From an uncultured Odoribacter sp. (GTDB taxonomy: Bacteria > Bacteroidota > Bacteroidia > Bacteroidales > Marinifilaceae): a DNA stretch of 64,000 nucleotides. Position 1 is the first letter of the stretch. Each line of letters begins with the position of its first letter. A program made the position numbers and the translations under genes. The notes beneath the pieces were generated by a model. That model did not search any database. It saw only the letters and a program-made list of their open reading frames with translations, and was not told the origin of the DNA. The DNA lies in assembly GCA_944321165.1 (NCBI GenBank), contig CALUKE010000010.1, positions 1 to 64,000 on the forward strand. Direction: 5' to 3'. Shown here piece by piece: positions 46,888-55,426 of the stretch.

Positions 46888-48267
46888 ATGAAATTTTTTT
46901 TAATTGCATGGATATTATCTGTTTGTTCGGGTTGCCCACCCGAACAAACAGTTTTGAAAGGCCATCTGTCTTCTTATAAGGGAGAAGTCGTAACATTGCA
47001 GTCGATGGAAGATTATGCCTTGTATGATACCTTAGCAGTGGATGCTTCCGGTAATTTTTCTTATGTGCCTGCTAATCGTGCTTTTCGAATTTATGCATTG
47101 GCCGTAAGTGGTTATCAGCCTTATCGGATACCGGTTTATTTGGAAGAAGGTGATCAGGTGTCAGTCAATTTGGAATGGACTTCCGATACGACTGTCGATG
47201 TTAAGTATTCTGGTGATCGGATGGCTGAAAATTTGTATCTGGCAGCTTTTCATGAGTTGGAAAATTCGAGAATGGACTATGATTCGGATATACAGTCGCT
47301 TCCCTTTATTGCTTATAAAGCAAAGTTAGATGAAAAAGAACGAGAACTGCAGGTTTTGTTAGATCGGATCAGTGATTCTGCAGTCAAAGAACGCTTTGCC
47401 CGGAAACAGCATTTGTGGTTTCAGAATCGAACGGTGAGTTATACTTTGATTCTTCCCCGAAAAACAAAAGATGGCGAGATAATGGAAGATGCTGATTTTA
47501 CGACTTTTATAAAATCCTTGGATTTAAACAATCCGGCGGAATGTAATAAATATATCATTTGGCAGGTCATTGATTGGTATCAAAACCGGGATCCGGAATA
47601 TACTTGGGAAAACAGACATATGAATTATATGAAGTGGTTGGATGGTTTAGTCTCAAACTCGGAAATGAAGAATGCTTTTGCGACAGATCAGATAGAAGGC
47701 GTGATAAGAGGATCGAAAGGAATACCTCTGGATACTTTGTTGGCATGTTATAACCGTATCTGCACGAACGATTCGTTGCGACAAGCGGTGGCAGAACAAT
47801 ATCAGGAGTATTTGCGGGTATACAATAATCTGATGCCCGGGAAGGTGGCTCCGGATTTTGAAATGTTCGATCGACAGGGAAAAATCTGTCGCTTGTCTGA
47901 TTTGCGGGGACAGTACGTGTTTATCGATGTTTGGGCGACCTGGTGTCACGGGTGTGTGATGGAAATCCCTTATATGGAAAAGTTACAGGAACATTTTGCC
48001 GAGGATAAACGGATCAAATTAGTGAGTATTTCCTGGGATTATACCCGGAAGGCTTGGTTGGATTTTCTGGAAAAGAGACCGGCCTCTTGGCCGCAATATA
48101 TGGTCGATCGGGCAAATATGGATGTGATGATGAAGGAGTACAGAATCGCCGGGATCCCCCGTTTTATGTTGCTGGATCCGGAAGGGCGTATCGTTTCTTT
48201 TGACTATGCATCTCCATCGGATCCGGATTGTGTGAATATGCTGGAACAGGCGATGAAAAATTTTTGA
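46888..48267 (+). CDS. TlpA-like thioredoxin lipoprotein, CHGC, first of tandem pair (system 5)
   Basis: Lipid-anchored thiol-disulfide oxidoreductase of 459 aa from ATG 46888, lipobox CSGC (Cys16). An N-terminal DUF4369-like beta domain (LKGHLSSYKGEVVTLQS) and a helical spacer precede the TlpA-type domain (PGKVAPDFEMFDRQGKICRLSDLRGQYVFIDVWATWC). The active site is CHGC at 353-356, with cis-proline IPRFMLLDPEGR. CHGC is an uncommon CXXC and should shift the redox potential away from the CGPC proteins. It is followed after 25 bp by a paralogue. Confidence 0.88.
   Translation: MKFFLIAWILSVCSGCPPEQTVLKGHLSSYKGEVVTLQSMEDYALYDTLAVDASGNFSYVPANRAFRIYALAVSGYQPYRIPVYLEEGDQVSVNLEWTSDTTVDVKYSGDRMAENLYLAAFHELENSRMDYDSDIQSLPFIAYKAKLDEKERELQVLLDRISDSAVKERFARKQHLWFQNRTVSYTLILPRKTKDGEIMEDADFTTFIKSLDLNNPAECNKYIIWQVIDWYQNRDPEYTWENRHMNYMKWLDGLVSNSEMKNAFATDQIEGVIRGSKGIPLDTLLACYNRICTNDSLRQAVAEQYQEYLRVYNNLMPGKVAPDFEMFDRQGKICRLSDLRGQYVFIDVWATWCHGCVMEIPYMEKLQEHFAEDKRIKLVSISWDYTRKAWLDFLEKRPASWPQYMVDRANMDVMMKEYRIAGIPRFMLLDPEGRIVSFDYASPSDPDCVNMLEQAMKNF
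48010..48112 (+). repeat. 103-bp tract shared by the tandem thioredoxins (copy A)
   Basis: It matches 49421-49523 with a single mismatch, while flanking codons differ at many synonymous sites. It encodes the segment after the active-site helix (RIKLVSISWDYTRKAWLDFL). It is a local gene-conversion patch between tandem paralogues. Confidence 0.8.
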
Positions 48268-48292
48268 ACCAATCATGAACGATTTTGATAAG

Positions 48293-49675
48293 ATGAAAAA
48301 TATTTTTAACTGGTGGATATGGCTGCTGTTTGTTTGTATAAGCTGCCAACCCCGACAAACTTTTCTGCAAGGTCATTTGGACAATTACCAGGGCGAGACG
48401 GTAACCCTGTGGTCTCGGGAACAGAGCAATCTCAGAGATACGTTGTCGGTAGATGATGCTGGAAACTTTTCTTATGTACCAAAAACCGAGAATATACGAG
48501 TGTATGCCTTGAGTGTGAATGATTATCAGCCGTATGAAATTTCGTTTTATATGGAGAAAGGTGATCAGGTGACAGTGAATCTGACTTTGTCTCCGGAAAA
48601 AACGGTTCATGCAGAATTTTCCGGCGACCGGATGGCTGAGAACGTATATATGACGGCCTTTCATGAACTGGAAAATTCGGGAATGGCTTATCTTCCGGAG
48701 ATGCAGGCTCTTACTTTTGCTGCTTACAGGGCGAAGGTCGATGAAAAAGAAGAGGAGTTGCAAGCGTTGTTAGATCGTATCGCTGATGTTGAAATAAGAG
48801 AAAATTTTGCTCTTGAACAACATTTGTGCTTGCAGTATGCATTGGTCGGTTATGCGTCCATACTTTCCAAGCGTGCCAGGGAAGGGGAAATGGTGGAAGA
48901 TCCAGATTACGCTGAGTTTGTGAAAACTTTGGATTTGAACAATCCGAAGGAGTGTGATAAATATATTGTATGGCAGGTAATAGAGTGGTATCAAAGTCAG
49001 GATTCAACGTATGCATCGGAACCGAAGCATCTCAATGATTTGAAATGGTTGGACCGTTTGGTCGCTAATCCCGTAATGAAAAATGATTTTGCGACAGATC
49101 ACATGGAATTCGCGATAAAGTATGCAGAAGGAAATTCTTTGGACAGTGCGGTAGAGTATTATAATCGGATCTGTACGAACGATTCACTACGACAAGCGGT
49201 AGCAGAACAGTATCAGGAGTATCAACGGGTATTTTACAATCTGATGCCTGGCAAGGTGGCACCGGATTTTGAAATGTTCGATATGGAGGGAAAAACATGT
49301 CGTCTTTCTGATTTGAAGGGGCAGTATGTATTTCTTGACATATGGGCAACCTGGTGTCATGGTTGTGTGATGGAAATTCCCTATATGGAAAAGTTGCAGG
49401 AGCATTTTGCCGGAGATGAACGGATCAAATTAGTGAGTATTTCCTGGGATTATACCCGGAAGGCTTGGTTGGATTTTCTGGAAAAGAGACCGGCCTCTTG
49501 GCCACAATATATGGTCGATCGGGAGAATATGGATATCATGCAAAAAGAGTACCGTATGTCCTGGATTCCTCGTTTCTTGCTGTTGGATCCGGAAGGACGC
49601 ATTGTTTCTTTGAATGTTGCTCGTCCGTCGGATCCGGAGTGTGTGACGTGGTTGGAAGAGATTATCAGTCGATAG
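48293..49675 (+). CDS. TlpA-like thioredoxin lipoprotein, CHGC, second of tandem pair (system 5)
   Basis: Lipoprotein of 460 aa from ATG 48293 (48275 would add six residues before the signal). The lipobox is CISC (Cys18). The layout is the same as in its neighbour: DUF4369-like domain (LQGHLDNYQGETVTLWS), helical spacer, and TlpA-type domain with CHGC at 355-358. The cis-proline loop is WIPRFLLLDPEGR. It arose by tandem duplication; the N-terminal halves are well diverged, whereas a C-terminal patch was homogenised. It is the last gene of system 5. Confidence 0.88.
   Translation: MKNIFNWWIWLLFVCISCQPRQTFLQGHLDNYQGETVTLWSREQSNLRDTLSVDDAGNFSYVPKTENIRVYALSVNDYQPYEISFYMEKGDQVTVNLTLSPEKTVHAEFSGDRMAENVYMTAFHELENSGMAYLPEMQALTFAAYRAKVDEKEEELQALLDRIADVEIRENFALEQHLCLQYALVGYASILSKRAREGEMVEDPDYAEFVKTLDLNNPKECDKYIVWQVIEWYQSQDSTYASEPKHLNDLKWLDRLVANPVMKNDFATDHMEFAIKYAEGNSLDSAVEYYNRICTNDSLRQAVAEQYQEYQRVFYNLMPGKVAPDFEMFDMEGKTCRLSDLKGQYVFLDIWATWCHGCVMEIPYMEKLQEHFAGDERIKLVSISWDYTRKAWLDFLEKRPASWPQYMVDRENMDIMQKEYRMSWIPRFLLLDPEGRIVSLNVARPSDPECVTWLEEIISR
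49421..49523 (+). repeat. 103-bp tract shared by the tandem thioredoxins (copy B)
   Basis: It is the partner of 48010-48112, with one mismatch. Confidence 0.8.
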
Positions 49676-49692
49676 CTTAGATTAAAAATGTC

Positions 49693-49746
49693 AGGATGAA
49701 GTAAATCCCTAAAGTTTTTTACAACTTAGGATTGCTTCATCCTTTT
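49693..49746 (+). terminator. Intrinsic terminator after system 5
   Basis: A 9-bp outer stem (49693-49701 with 49735-49743) continues inward with AATCC/GGATT and further imperfect pairing, and ends in four T residues. It lies 17 bp after the last thioredoxin gene. Confidence 0.75.
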
Positions 49747-49824
49747 GGGGTATTCCCGGTTTATTCCCAATAAAATGATGAAATAAAGATATAATATTCT
49801 TTTTTATTTGTCTCGGTTATATTT

Positions 49825-49832
49825 TATATTTG
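49825..49832 (+). promoter_or_regulatory. -7 element of the fecI6 promoter
   Basis: TATATTTG matches TAnnTTTG and lies 16 bp before the ATG at 49849. If transcription starts about 7 bp downstream the leader would be very short, so the later in-frame ATG at 49876 should be considered as well. Confidence 0.55.
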
Positions 49833-49848
49833 TATTTATTAATGACGG

Positions 49849-50445
49849 ATGATAAATTCGGAAGAGAATATAAATATGAGTGAGGCTCAATTGCAGACAA
49901 AGTCTTTAAATGCGGAATCTTCGGAGTTTCTGAATCAGTTGTACCGGGATATGCGGCCTCGTTTATATCGTTTTGCTTATTCTTATACGATGAATGCCGA
50001 AATAGCCGAGGATTTTGTGCAGGATTCGTTTGAGCGTCTCTTGGGGGTCATAAATTCTTTGCCGGAAAATGTGGATATCTGTAATTATCTCTATACCTCG
50101 GTTAAAAATGCTTGTTTAAATTATTATAAACATTTGCAGGTAGAGGATTCCCATCGCTCCAAATTGGCAGAAGCTCTTATTTTTGCCAGCACACTTGAAT
50201 ATGAAGAGCAGGGGGAGCTTTTCGATAAGGTAAATGAATTGCTGCAACAACTTCCGGAACAGCAGAGATTGGTGCTGGAAATGAAATTGTTGAAGAATAT
50301 GAGTTATGCTGATATTGCCAAAGAAATGGGTATTTCAGAGCAGACTGTACATACCCATGTCAAGCGGGCGTATAAGTATATTCGTGAACATGTGCCGGTT
50401 CTTTATGGCATGTTGGTGTTGATGGAGTGTGTGTCTCGGGCATGA
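49849..50445 (+). CDS. ECF sigma factor, FecI-like (system 6)
   Basis: Sigma factor of 198 aa. Region 2: NQLYRDMRPRLYRFAYSYTMNAEIAEDFVQDSFERLL. Region 4: LPEQQRLVLEMKLLKNMSYADIAKEMG and ISEQTVHTHVKRAYKYIRE. The region 2 end lacks the FWEK/LWEK motif of the other sigma factors and the helix-turn-helix differs, so it belongs to another subgroup. It is followed after 95 bp by fecR6. ATG 49876 (MSEAQLQTK) is an alternative start. Confidence 0.89.
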   Translation: MINSEENINMSEAQLQTKSLNAESSEFLNQLYRDMRPRLYRFAYSYTMNAEIAEDFVQDSFERLLGVINSLPENVDICNYLYTSVKNACLNYYKHLQVEDSHRSKLAEALIFASTLEYEEQGELFDKVNELLQQLPEQQRLVLEMKLLKNMSYADIAKEMGISEQTVHTHVKRAYKYIREHVPVLYGMLVLMECVSRA

Positions 50446-50540
50446 TAATCTGAATAAATTTTAAAAAAAAGTATTTTTCTTGTACCCCATTTTCGGATGG
50501 AGTTGTTTGTATCTATGTAAGGACCTAAAAATAGAGAAGA

Positions 50541-51611
50541 ATGGAAATAGATACAATTAAACGGGTGGCGCGAAATAAAGCTACCCGGAAGGAACGGAAG
50601 GAAGTGGAACAATGGGCTTCGGAATCTGTAGAACGACAACAATTTCTGAATAATGCCCGTTATTATTATGGAGGGACTGCGCAAGCACGTCGTCGAACCC
50701 TGTTTTATACAGTAGGAGGAATGGTTGCCGCTGCTTCATGTCTCTTGTTTTTGTGGATAAAAGTGTTCTCTCCGTCTGCTTCCGTTTCGGATGTCGTTTC
50801 TGGGCAGGCCCCCCATGCCGGTATACAGTTGGTGTTGTCGAATGGCAGTACTCTTTTCCTTTCTGAGAAAGATCAGATTCAAGAGAAGTTGCGGTCTATC
50901 TCCCGTGAATTTCAGCAAAAGGATGGAGAAAGTTCTCTCCCGGAATCGAATGGCGATACTTTGCGGCAGTTGAATTATAACCGTGTTATTGTGCCGAATG
51001 GGACGACTTACAGTTTTACGCTTGAGGATGGTTCCCGGATTATGTTGAATGCGGCTTCTACCTTGCGTTTCCCGGAACATTTTGCTCCAGGAGAGCGGAA
51101 GGTGTATCTGGAAGGTGAGGCCTATCTTGAAGTAACACACAATGAACAAGCTCCTTTTTGGGTTGAAACCAAAGATGCTGTTGTCCGGGTGTTAGGAACT
51201 CAATTCAATGTCCGTTCTTATCCGGGGAAGGAATATATGACTACTTTAGTTGATGGGAAAGTGGAGGTGACATCGGGTGATGATAATGTTGTTTTGTCTC
51301 CCGGAGAGGCTTGTGTGTTGGAAAAAGATGCAATAGGGTTGAAGAAAAAGGAAGTGGATTTGATGGAGGTGTTGGCATGGAAAAATGGAGAATTTGTCTT
51401 TAAGAATATGCCGTTGGCCGATATTATGGAGGAATTGTCTCGATGGTATGATATTGAGGTAAGCTATGTTTCTGGTGCTATAAAAGAAAAACGCTATTAC
51501 ATCTATATGGATCGGATGAAGACCTTGGAAGAAGCATTGCATGAAATTGCTTGTGTGGCAGATATCACTTACCGTTGTGAAGGTAAAAAAGTAATGATTG
51601 AAGAGTTGTAA
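50541..51611 (+). CDS. FecR-type anti-sigma factor (system 6)
   Basis: Anti-sigma factor of 356 aa with an unusually short cytoplasmic part (about 48 residues, TRKERKEVEQWASESVERQQF). A membrane segment follows (about 52-73, TVGGMVAAASCLLFLWI), then the periplasmic FecR domain (NGTTYSFTLEDGSRIMLNAASTLRFP, VLGTQFNVRSYPGKE) and a DUF4974-type C-terminus (WKNGEFVFKNMPLADIMEELSRWYD). The short N-terminus fits the divergent sigma factor it pairs with. Confidence 0.89.
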   Translation: MEIDTIKRVARNKATRKERKEVEQWASESVERQQFLNNARYYYGGTAQARRRTLFYTVGGMVAAASCLLFLWIKVFSPSASVSDVVSGQAPHAGIQLVLSNGSTLFLSEKDQIQEKLRSISREFQQKDGESSLPESNGDTLRQLNYNRVIVPNGTTYSFTLEDGSRIMLNAASTLRFPEHFAPGERKVYLEGEAYLEVTHNEQAPFWVETKDAVVRVLGTQFNVRSYPGKEYMTTLVDGKVEVTSGDDNVVLSPGEACVLEKDAIGLKKKEVDLMEVLAWKNGEFVFKNMPLADIMEELSRWYDIEVSYVSGAIKEKRYYIYMDRMKTLEEALHEIACVADITYRCEGKKVMIEEL

Positions 51612-51615
51612 AAAA

Positions 51616-51802
51616 CGGGAAACATTGGCCTGCTTCCCGCATTTAAAATGATAATCGTATAATGATAGTCACATTAACACCTGCAAAGATATGAAAAAAA
51701 ATAATTCTTCGTAATGCTTTAAGTTTCTTTAAAGAAAAGGAAAAAGGAAAAGTGACGTTGGCCCGTTCTTTCCGATAGATAGTCATATTAATTTTTATTC
51801 TT
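51616..51802 (+). promoter_or_regulatory. Long leader of susC6 with hairpin and short upstream ORF
   Basis: A hairpin starts 5 bp after fecR6 (51616-51639: CGGGAA with TTCCCG, plus CA/TG after one mismatch). At 51691-51714 lies a seven-codon ORF, ATG followed by eight A residues, encoding MKKNNSS. It looks like the beginning of the susC genes of the other systems. The true susC6 start is 51803. The short ORF may be a leader peptide or the decayed end of a longer N-terminus; even a one-base deletion in the A-run would meet a stop at 51776. Confidence 0.5.
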
Positions 51803-54800
51803 ATGAAATTAAAAAAATGTAATAATGTGTGGCAGAAAAGCCCTGCATGGAAGTGTATTGTGGCTTGTTTGCTCAGTTGCTGGCTGGGAATCCAGACTTT
51901 CCCTTCTTATTCCCAAGAAAAAATTCCATCGGTTTCACTGGATATAAAAAATGAATCGCTGATTCAGGTGATTGAGAATTTGCGAAAGCAGACAAATTAC
52001 AATTTTATGTTTAATGCAGACGAGGTGCAGGGGATAGCGGGTATTTCATTACAAGTTGTGAATGTACCTCTTACAGAGGTTTTAAATAAATTGCTCAGTG
52101 GTACTCCGGATTTGACCTATACAATTGATGGCAAGACCGTCGTAATCAAAAAGCAGATCGTGAAAGACGTGAAACGTTGTCTGGTGATGGGAACCGTCTA
52201 TGATCAGCAGAAGCAGCCGATACCTGGAGTTACAGTGAAGTTAAGCGGCATGATGATCGGGACAGTAACGGATGTTGACGGATGTTTTGTTATGACTTTG
52301 CCTTCTGAAGAGGGAATGTTGGAATTTTCGTTTGTCGGTTACAAAACCGCAAAGACTACTTATTCATCTGCAAATGCGAGCAATTTAGTTATTTATTTGG
52401 AAGAAGACGTGATTACAATGGACGAAGTGACAGTGGTCAGTACGGGTTTGCAGTCTGTCAACCGTCGGGATATGGTCGGTTCTTTTTCTCAGGTAAAGGC
52501 AGAGGATATAAAAATTCCGGGAAAAGTGAATATCGTGGATATGCTTCAGGGGCAGATACCAGGTATGGTAGTGACCAGAACAAGTGCTCGGGCCGGTTCC
52601 AGTGCGAAGATTAAAATCCGTGGTACGTCTACCTTGGGCAATACGGATCCCTTGTTTGTGGTGGACGGAATTATTCAGGAGGATCCGATTCGTATGAATG
52701 CTGCGCAAGGACAGATTGATGATATTGAGAATATGATCGGCGATCAGGTGTCCTGGTTGAATCCGGATGATATAGAGACGATTACCGTATTGAAAGATGC
52801 TTCCGCTACGGCTATTTACGGTTCACGGGCATCCAATGGTGTGATTGTGATTACGACAAAGAAGCCGAAACGTGGCGATCGTATTTCTGTGCGTTATACG
52901 GGCAGTTTCAGTTTTACCCCTCGTTTGCATTACGATCAGTTTAATTTGATGAATTCACGCGAACGTGTGCAATTTGCGGATGAGGCATTTGCTGCGGGGG
53001 CGCTTTATCAAACGGAACCGATAGCAGACATGAATACTCCGGAGGGAATCATGCGTCTGTTTTTCCAAGGGAAACTTTCTGAAGAAGATTATTTTAATCG
53101 TCGGGATTATTTGGCGACCTTGAATACCGATTGGTTGAAACTGTTGACCCGCCAGGCAGTGACACATACACATAACGTAAGTATCGGCGGAGGAGCTGAA
53201 CGGGTTTCCTATTCCGCATCGTTGGGATACAGTAAACAGGAAGGTCAGGAAAAAGGAAATGATACGGAACGTTTTACGGCCAATACGTCTTTGAACATGC
53301 GTTTGCACGAAAAGCTGCAGGTGGCCTTGGGATTGAACGGAACTCTCGGGAAGACATTGGGATATGCCAACGGTGTGAATCCTTTGCAGTATGCCACAAC
53401 AACCAGCCGTGCCATTCCGGCATTCGAGGAAGACGGTACCTATGCCTATTATTTGAGAACGAATACTTATGGATACAATGGTGAAAGTAAGTATTTGTCG
53501 TATAATATTCTGAATGAAATGGAAAATAGCCGTTCTACGGTAAAGAACGGGAGAATCGGAGTGACTTTGAATCTGAATTGGGATCTGACTCCCTGGTTGA
53601 AATATCAGCTGACAGGAGGTTATTCCTATAATAGTGTGAATACGAACAGTTACAGTTCAGAACGCAGTTTTTATGTGGCCGATGAATATCGCGGATACGA
53701 TTACGGTGCAGTCACTTCTAGCGAAGATCCTTGGTATAATGCTGCTTTATTACCTCATGGTGGAGTATTGTTTGCAACTACGGCTTTACAGCAGAGTTAT
53801 AATATACAGAATAAATTGTTGATTTCTAAAAATTTTGATGAGAACAACCGTTTGAATGTCATGTTGGGAACGGAAGTACGTTCTTCGTATAATCATACCG
53901 AACAGACCACTTATTTCGGTTATGTTCCGGAACGTGGTTACCAATTTATAAGTCCGACGAAGCCTGAAGATTTCAGTCCGGTTGCGACGAATAACACTTT
54001 TTCCGGTTTTGGTGTTTTGAATACCTTGTTTGGGGGCAGTGGTGCTGCTGCCATTGCAGAACGGACGGAAAATTTCTTTTCGCTGTTTGCGACGGTCTCT
54101 TATTCATTTATGAATCGCTATGTGTTCAATGCGAATGTAAGGAATGATGCTTCCAACCGTTTCGGACAGAATGTAAACCGTCGTTTTGATCCGACCTATT
54201 CGTTCGGACTTTCCTGGAGAGTATCGGAAGAACCTTGGATGGCAGCCTTGCATGAGGTGATTACCGATCTGAATTTCAAGGCAACTTACGGTATACAGGG
54301 GAACGCCAATCTAAATACGAGTCCGGATTTGATATTGAAATTGGGAGGAATAAAATATCCGAACAACGTTTATTACTCCTCGATTTCATCTATTCCGAAT
54401 CCGAATTTATCCTGGGAACGGACACATACCTGGAATTTCGGTATGGATTTTCAACTGTTCAACCGGTTTAATATCGTATTGGATTATTATACCCGACGTT
54501 CCAATGCTGTGGTTACGCAGCCGATTGATTTTGAGAATGGTGTGAATGAGATGAATATCAACGGAGGAATTTTATATAACAACGGAGTGGAATTGACGGT
54601 TAGTTTCAATCCGGTGAATACGGAAGATTTTGGTATCAATTTAAGTGTGAATACCTCTAAGAACTGGAATAAAGGTGGAGAAACTCCATTTGATCCGACA
54701 TATTCAAACTTTTTGAACGGATATTCAGAGGGGATTTTGAAGGAGGGATATCCGTTGAGCTCCATTTGGTCGTGGGAATTTGCGGGATTGAATCCGGAAA

Positions 54801-55414
54801 ACGGAAATCCTCAATTTGGAAAGATGGATGCCGATCCGGAAACTGTAAAATCGGATCCGACAGCCATGCTTGTTTATTCCGGTGCAACGGAACCTGATTT
54901 TACAGGAGGTGTGAATTTTGGCGTACGTTATAAGAATCTCACGTTGAACACTTCGTTTTCTTTGCTATTGGGTGGAGTAAAACGTTTGAATAGTCCATAC
55001 AGTAAATTTTCGGATGGATTTAAATTGCCTGGAATGGAGGTGAATGTAAACAGAGATCTGCTGAATCGTTGGAAAAAACCGGGAGACGAATTATATACGA
55101 CTATTCCGTCATTGCAGAATATGCTTTATACCCAGAAAATACCATTGGGCAATGAAATTGGGGTGATGGGTATGTATGCGATGTCTTCGGAATTGATTGT
55201 CAAATCTTCTTTTCTGCGTTGTCAGAATTTGGGCGTAAGCTGGAGAATGCCTGCCGAAATGGCCAAGAAAATCGGTTTTAGCAATTTCACGGCAAGTGCT
55301 TCTGTAAGTAATCTGTTTGTGGTGGCTTCTAAACGTTTTAATGGATTCGATCCGGAATTGCAGGACAGTGTGATGCCTAGAAATTATTCGTTAAGTGTAA
55401 GTGTCGGTTTTTAA
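51803..55414 (+). CDS. SusC-type TonB-dependent transducer with STN domain (system 6)
   Basis: Importer of 1203 aa, the largest in the window. The signal peptide ends near SYSQ (residue 38), the STN domain spans about 44-113, and the carboxypeptidase-regulatory-like domain about 125-205 (GTVYDQQKQPIPGVTVKLSG). The plug runs from VVSTGLQSVNRRDMVGSFSQV to GVIVITTKKPKRGD (about 213-355), with the classic GTSTLGNTDPLFVVDGI. The barrel ends LSVSVGF. It is a more conventional SusC than systems 1, 2, 4 and 5 and shares no long DNA block with them. SusD6 follows 12 bp later; no further cargo is present. Confidence 0.93.
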   Translation: MKLKKCNNVWQKSPAWKCIVACLLSCWLGIQTFPSYSQEKIPSVSLDIKNESLIQVIENLRKQTNYNFMFNADEVQGIAGISLQVVNVPLTEVLNKLLSGTPDLTYTIDGKTVVIKKQIVKDVKRCLVMGTVYDQQKQPIPGVTVKLSGMMIGTVTDVDGCFVMTLPSEEGMLEFSFVGYKTAKTTYSSANASNLVIYLEEDVITMDEVTVVSTGLQSVNRRDMVGSFSQVKAEDIKIPGKVNIVDMLQGQIPGMVVTRTSARAGSSAKIKIRGTSTLGNTDPLFVVDGIIQEDPIRMNAAQGQIDDIENMIGDQVSWLNPDDIETITVLKDASATAIYGSRASNGVIVITTKKPKRGDRISVRYTGSFSFTPRLHYDQFNLMNSRERVQFADEAFAAGALYQTEPIADMNTPEGIMRLFFQGKLSEEDYFNRRDYLATLNTDWLKLLTRQAVTHTHNVSIGGGAERVSYSASLGYSKQEGQEKGNDTERFTANTSLNMRLHEKLQVALGLNGTLGKTLGYANGVNPLQYATTTSRAIPAFEEDGTYAYYLRTNTYGYNGESKYLSYNILNEMENSRSTVKNGRIGVTLNLNWDLTPWLKYQLTGGYSYNSVNTNSYSSERSFYVADEYRGYDYGAVTSSEDPWYNAALLPHGGVLFATTALQQSYNIQNKLLISKNFDENNRLNVMLGTEVRSSYNHTEQTTYFGYVPERGYQFISPTKPEDFSPVATNNTFSGFGVLNTLFGGSGAAAIAERTENFFSLFATVSYSFMNRYVFNANVRNDASNRFGQNVNRRFDPTYSFGLSWRVSEEPWMAALHEVITDLNFKATYGIQGNANLNTSPDLILKLGGIKYPNNVYYSSISSIPNPNLSWERTHTWNFGMDFQLFNRFNIVLDYYTRRSNAVVTQPIDFENGVNEMNINGGILYNNGVELTVSFNPVNTEDFGINLSVNTSKNWNKGGETPFDPTYSNFLNGYSEGILKEGYPLSSIWSWEFAGLNPENGNPQFGKMDADPETVKSDPTAMLVYSGATEPDFTGGVNFGVRYKNLTLNTSFSLLLGGVKRLNSPYSKFSDGFKLPGMEVNVNRDLLNRWKKPGDELYTTIPSLQNMLYTQKIPLGNEIGVMGMYAMSSELIVKSSFLRCQNLGVSWRMPAEMAKKIGFSNFTASASVSNLFVVASKRFNGFDPELQDSVMPRNYSLSVSVGF

Positions 55415-55426
55415 ATATAGAGTCAG

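Noticed and set aside
10417..51639. fecR-susC hairpins as intrinsic terminators
   Set aside because: None is followed by a T-run, whereas the true operon-end terminators in the window all have one; complete termination would also cut susC off from upstream transcription.
51691..51802. Frameshifted longer N-terminus of SusC6 switched by the A8 tract
   Set aside because: Deleting one A would bring the frame in line with susC6, but a TAG at 51776-51778 still interrupts it, so simple slippage cannot restore a fusion.
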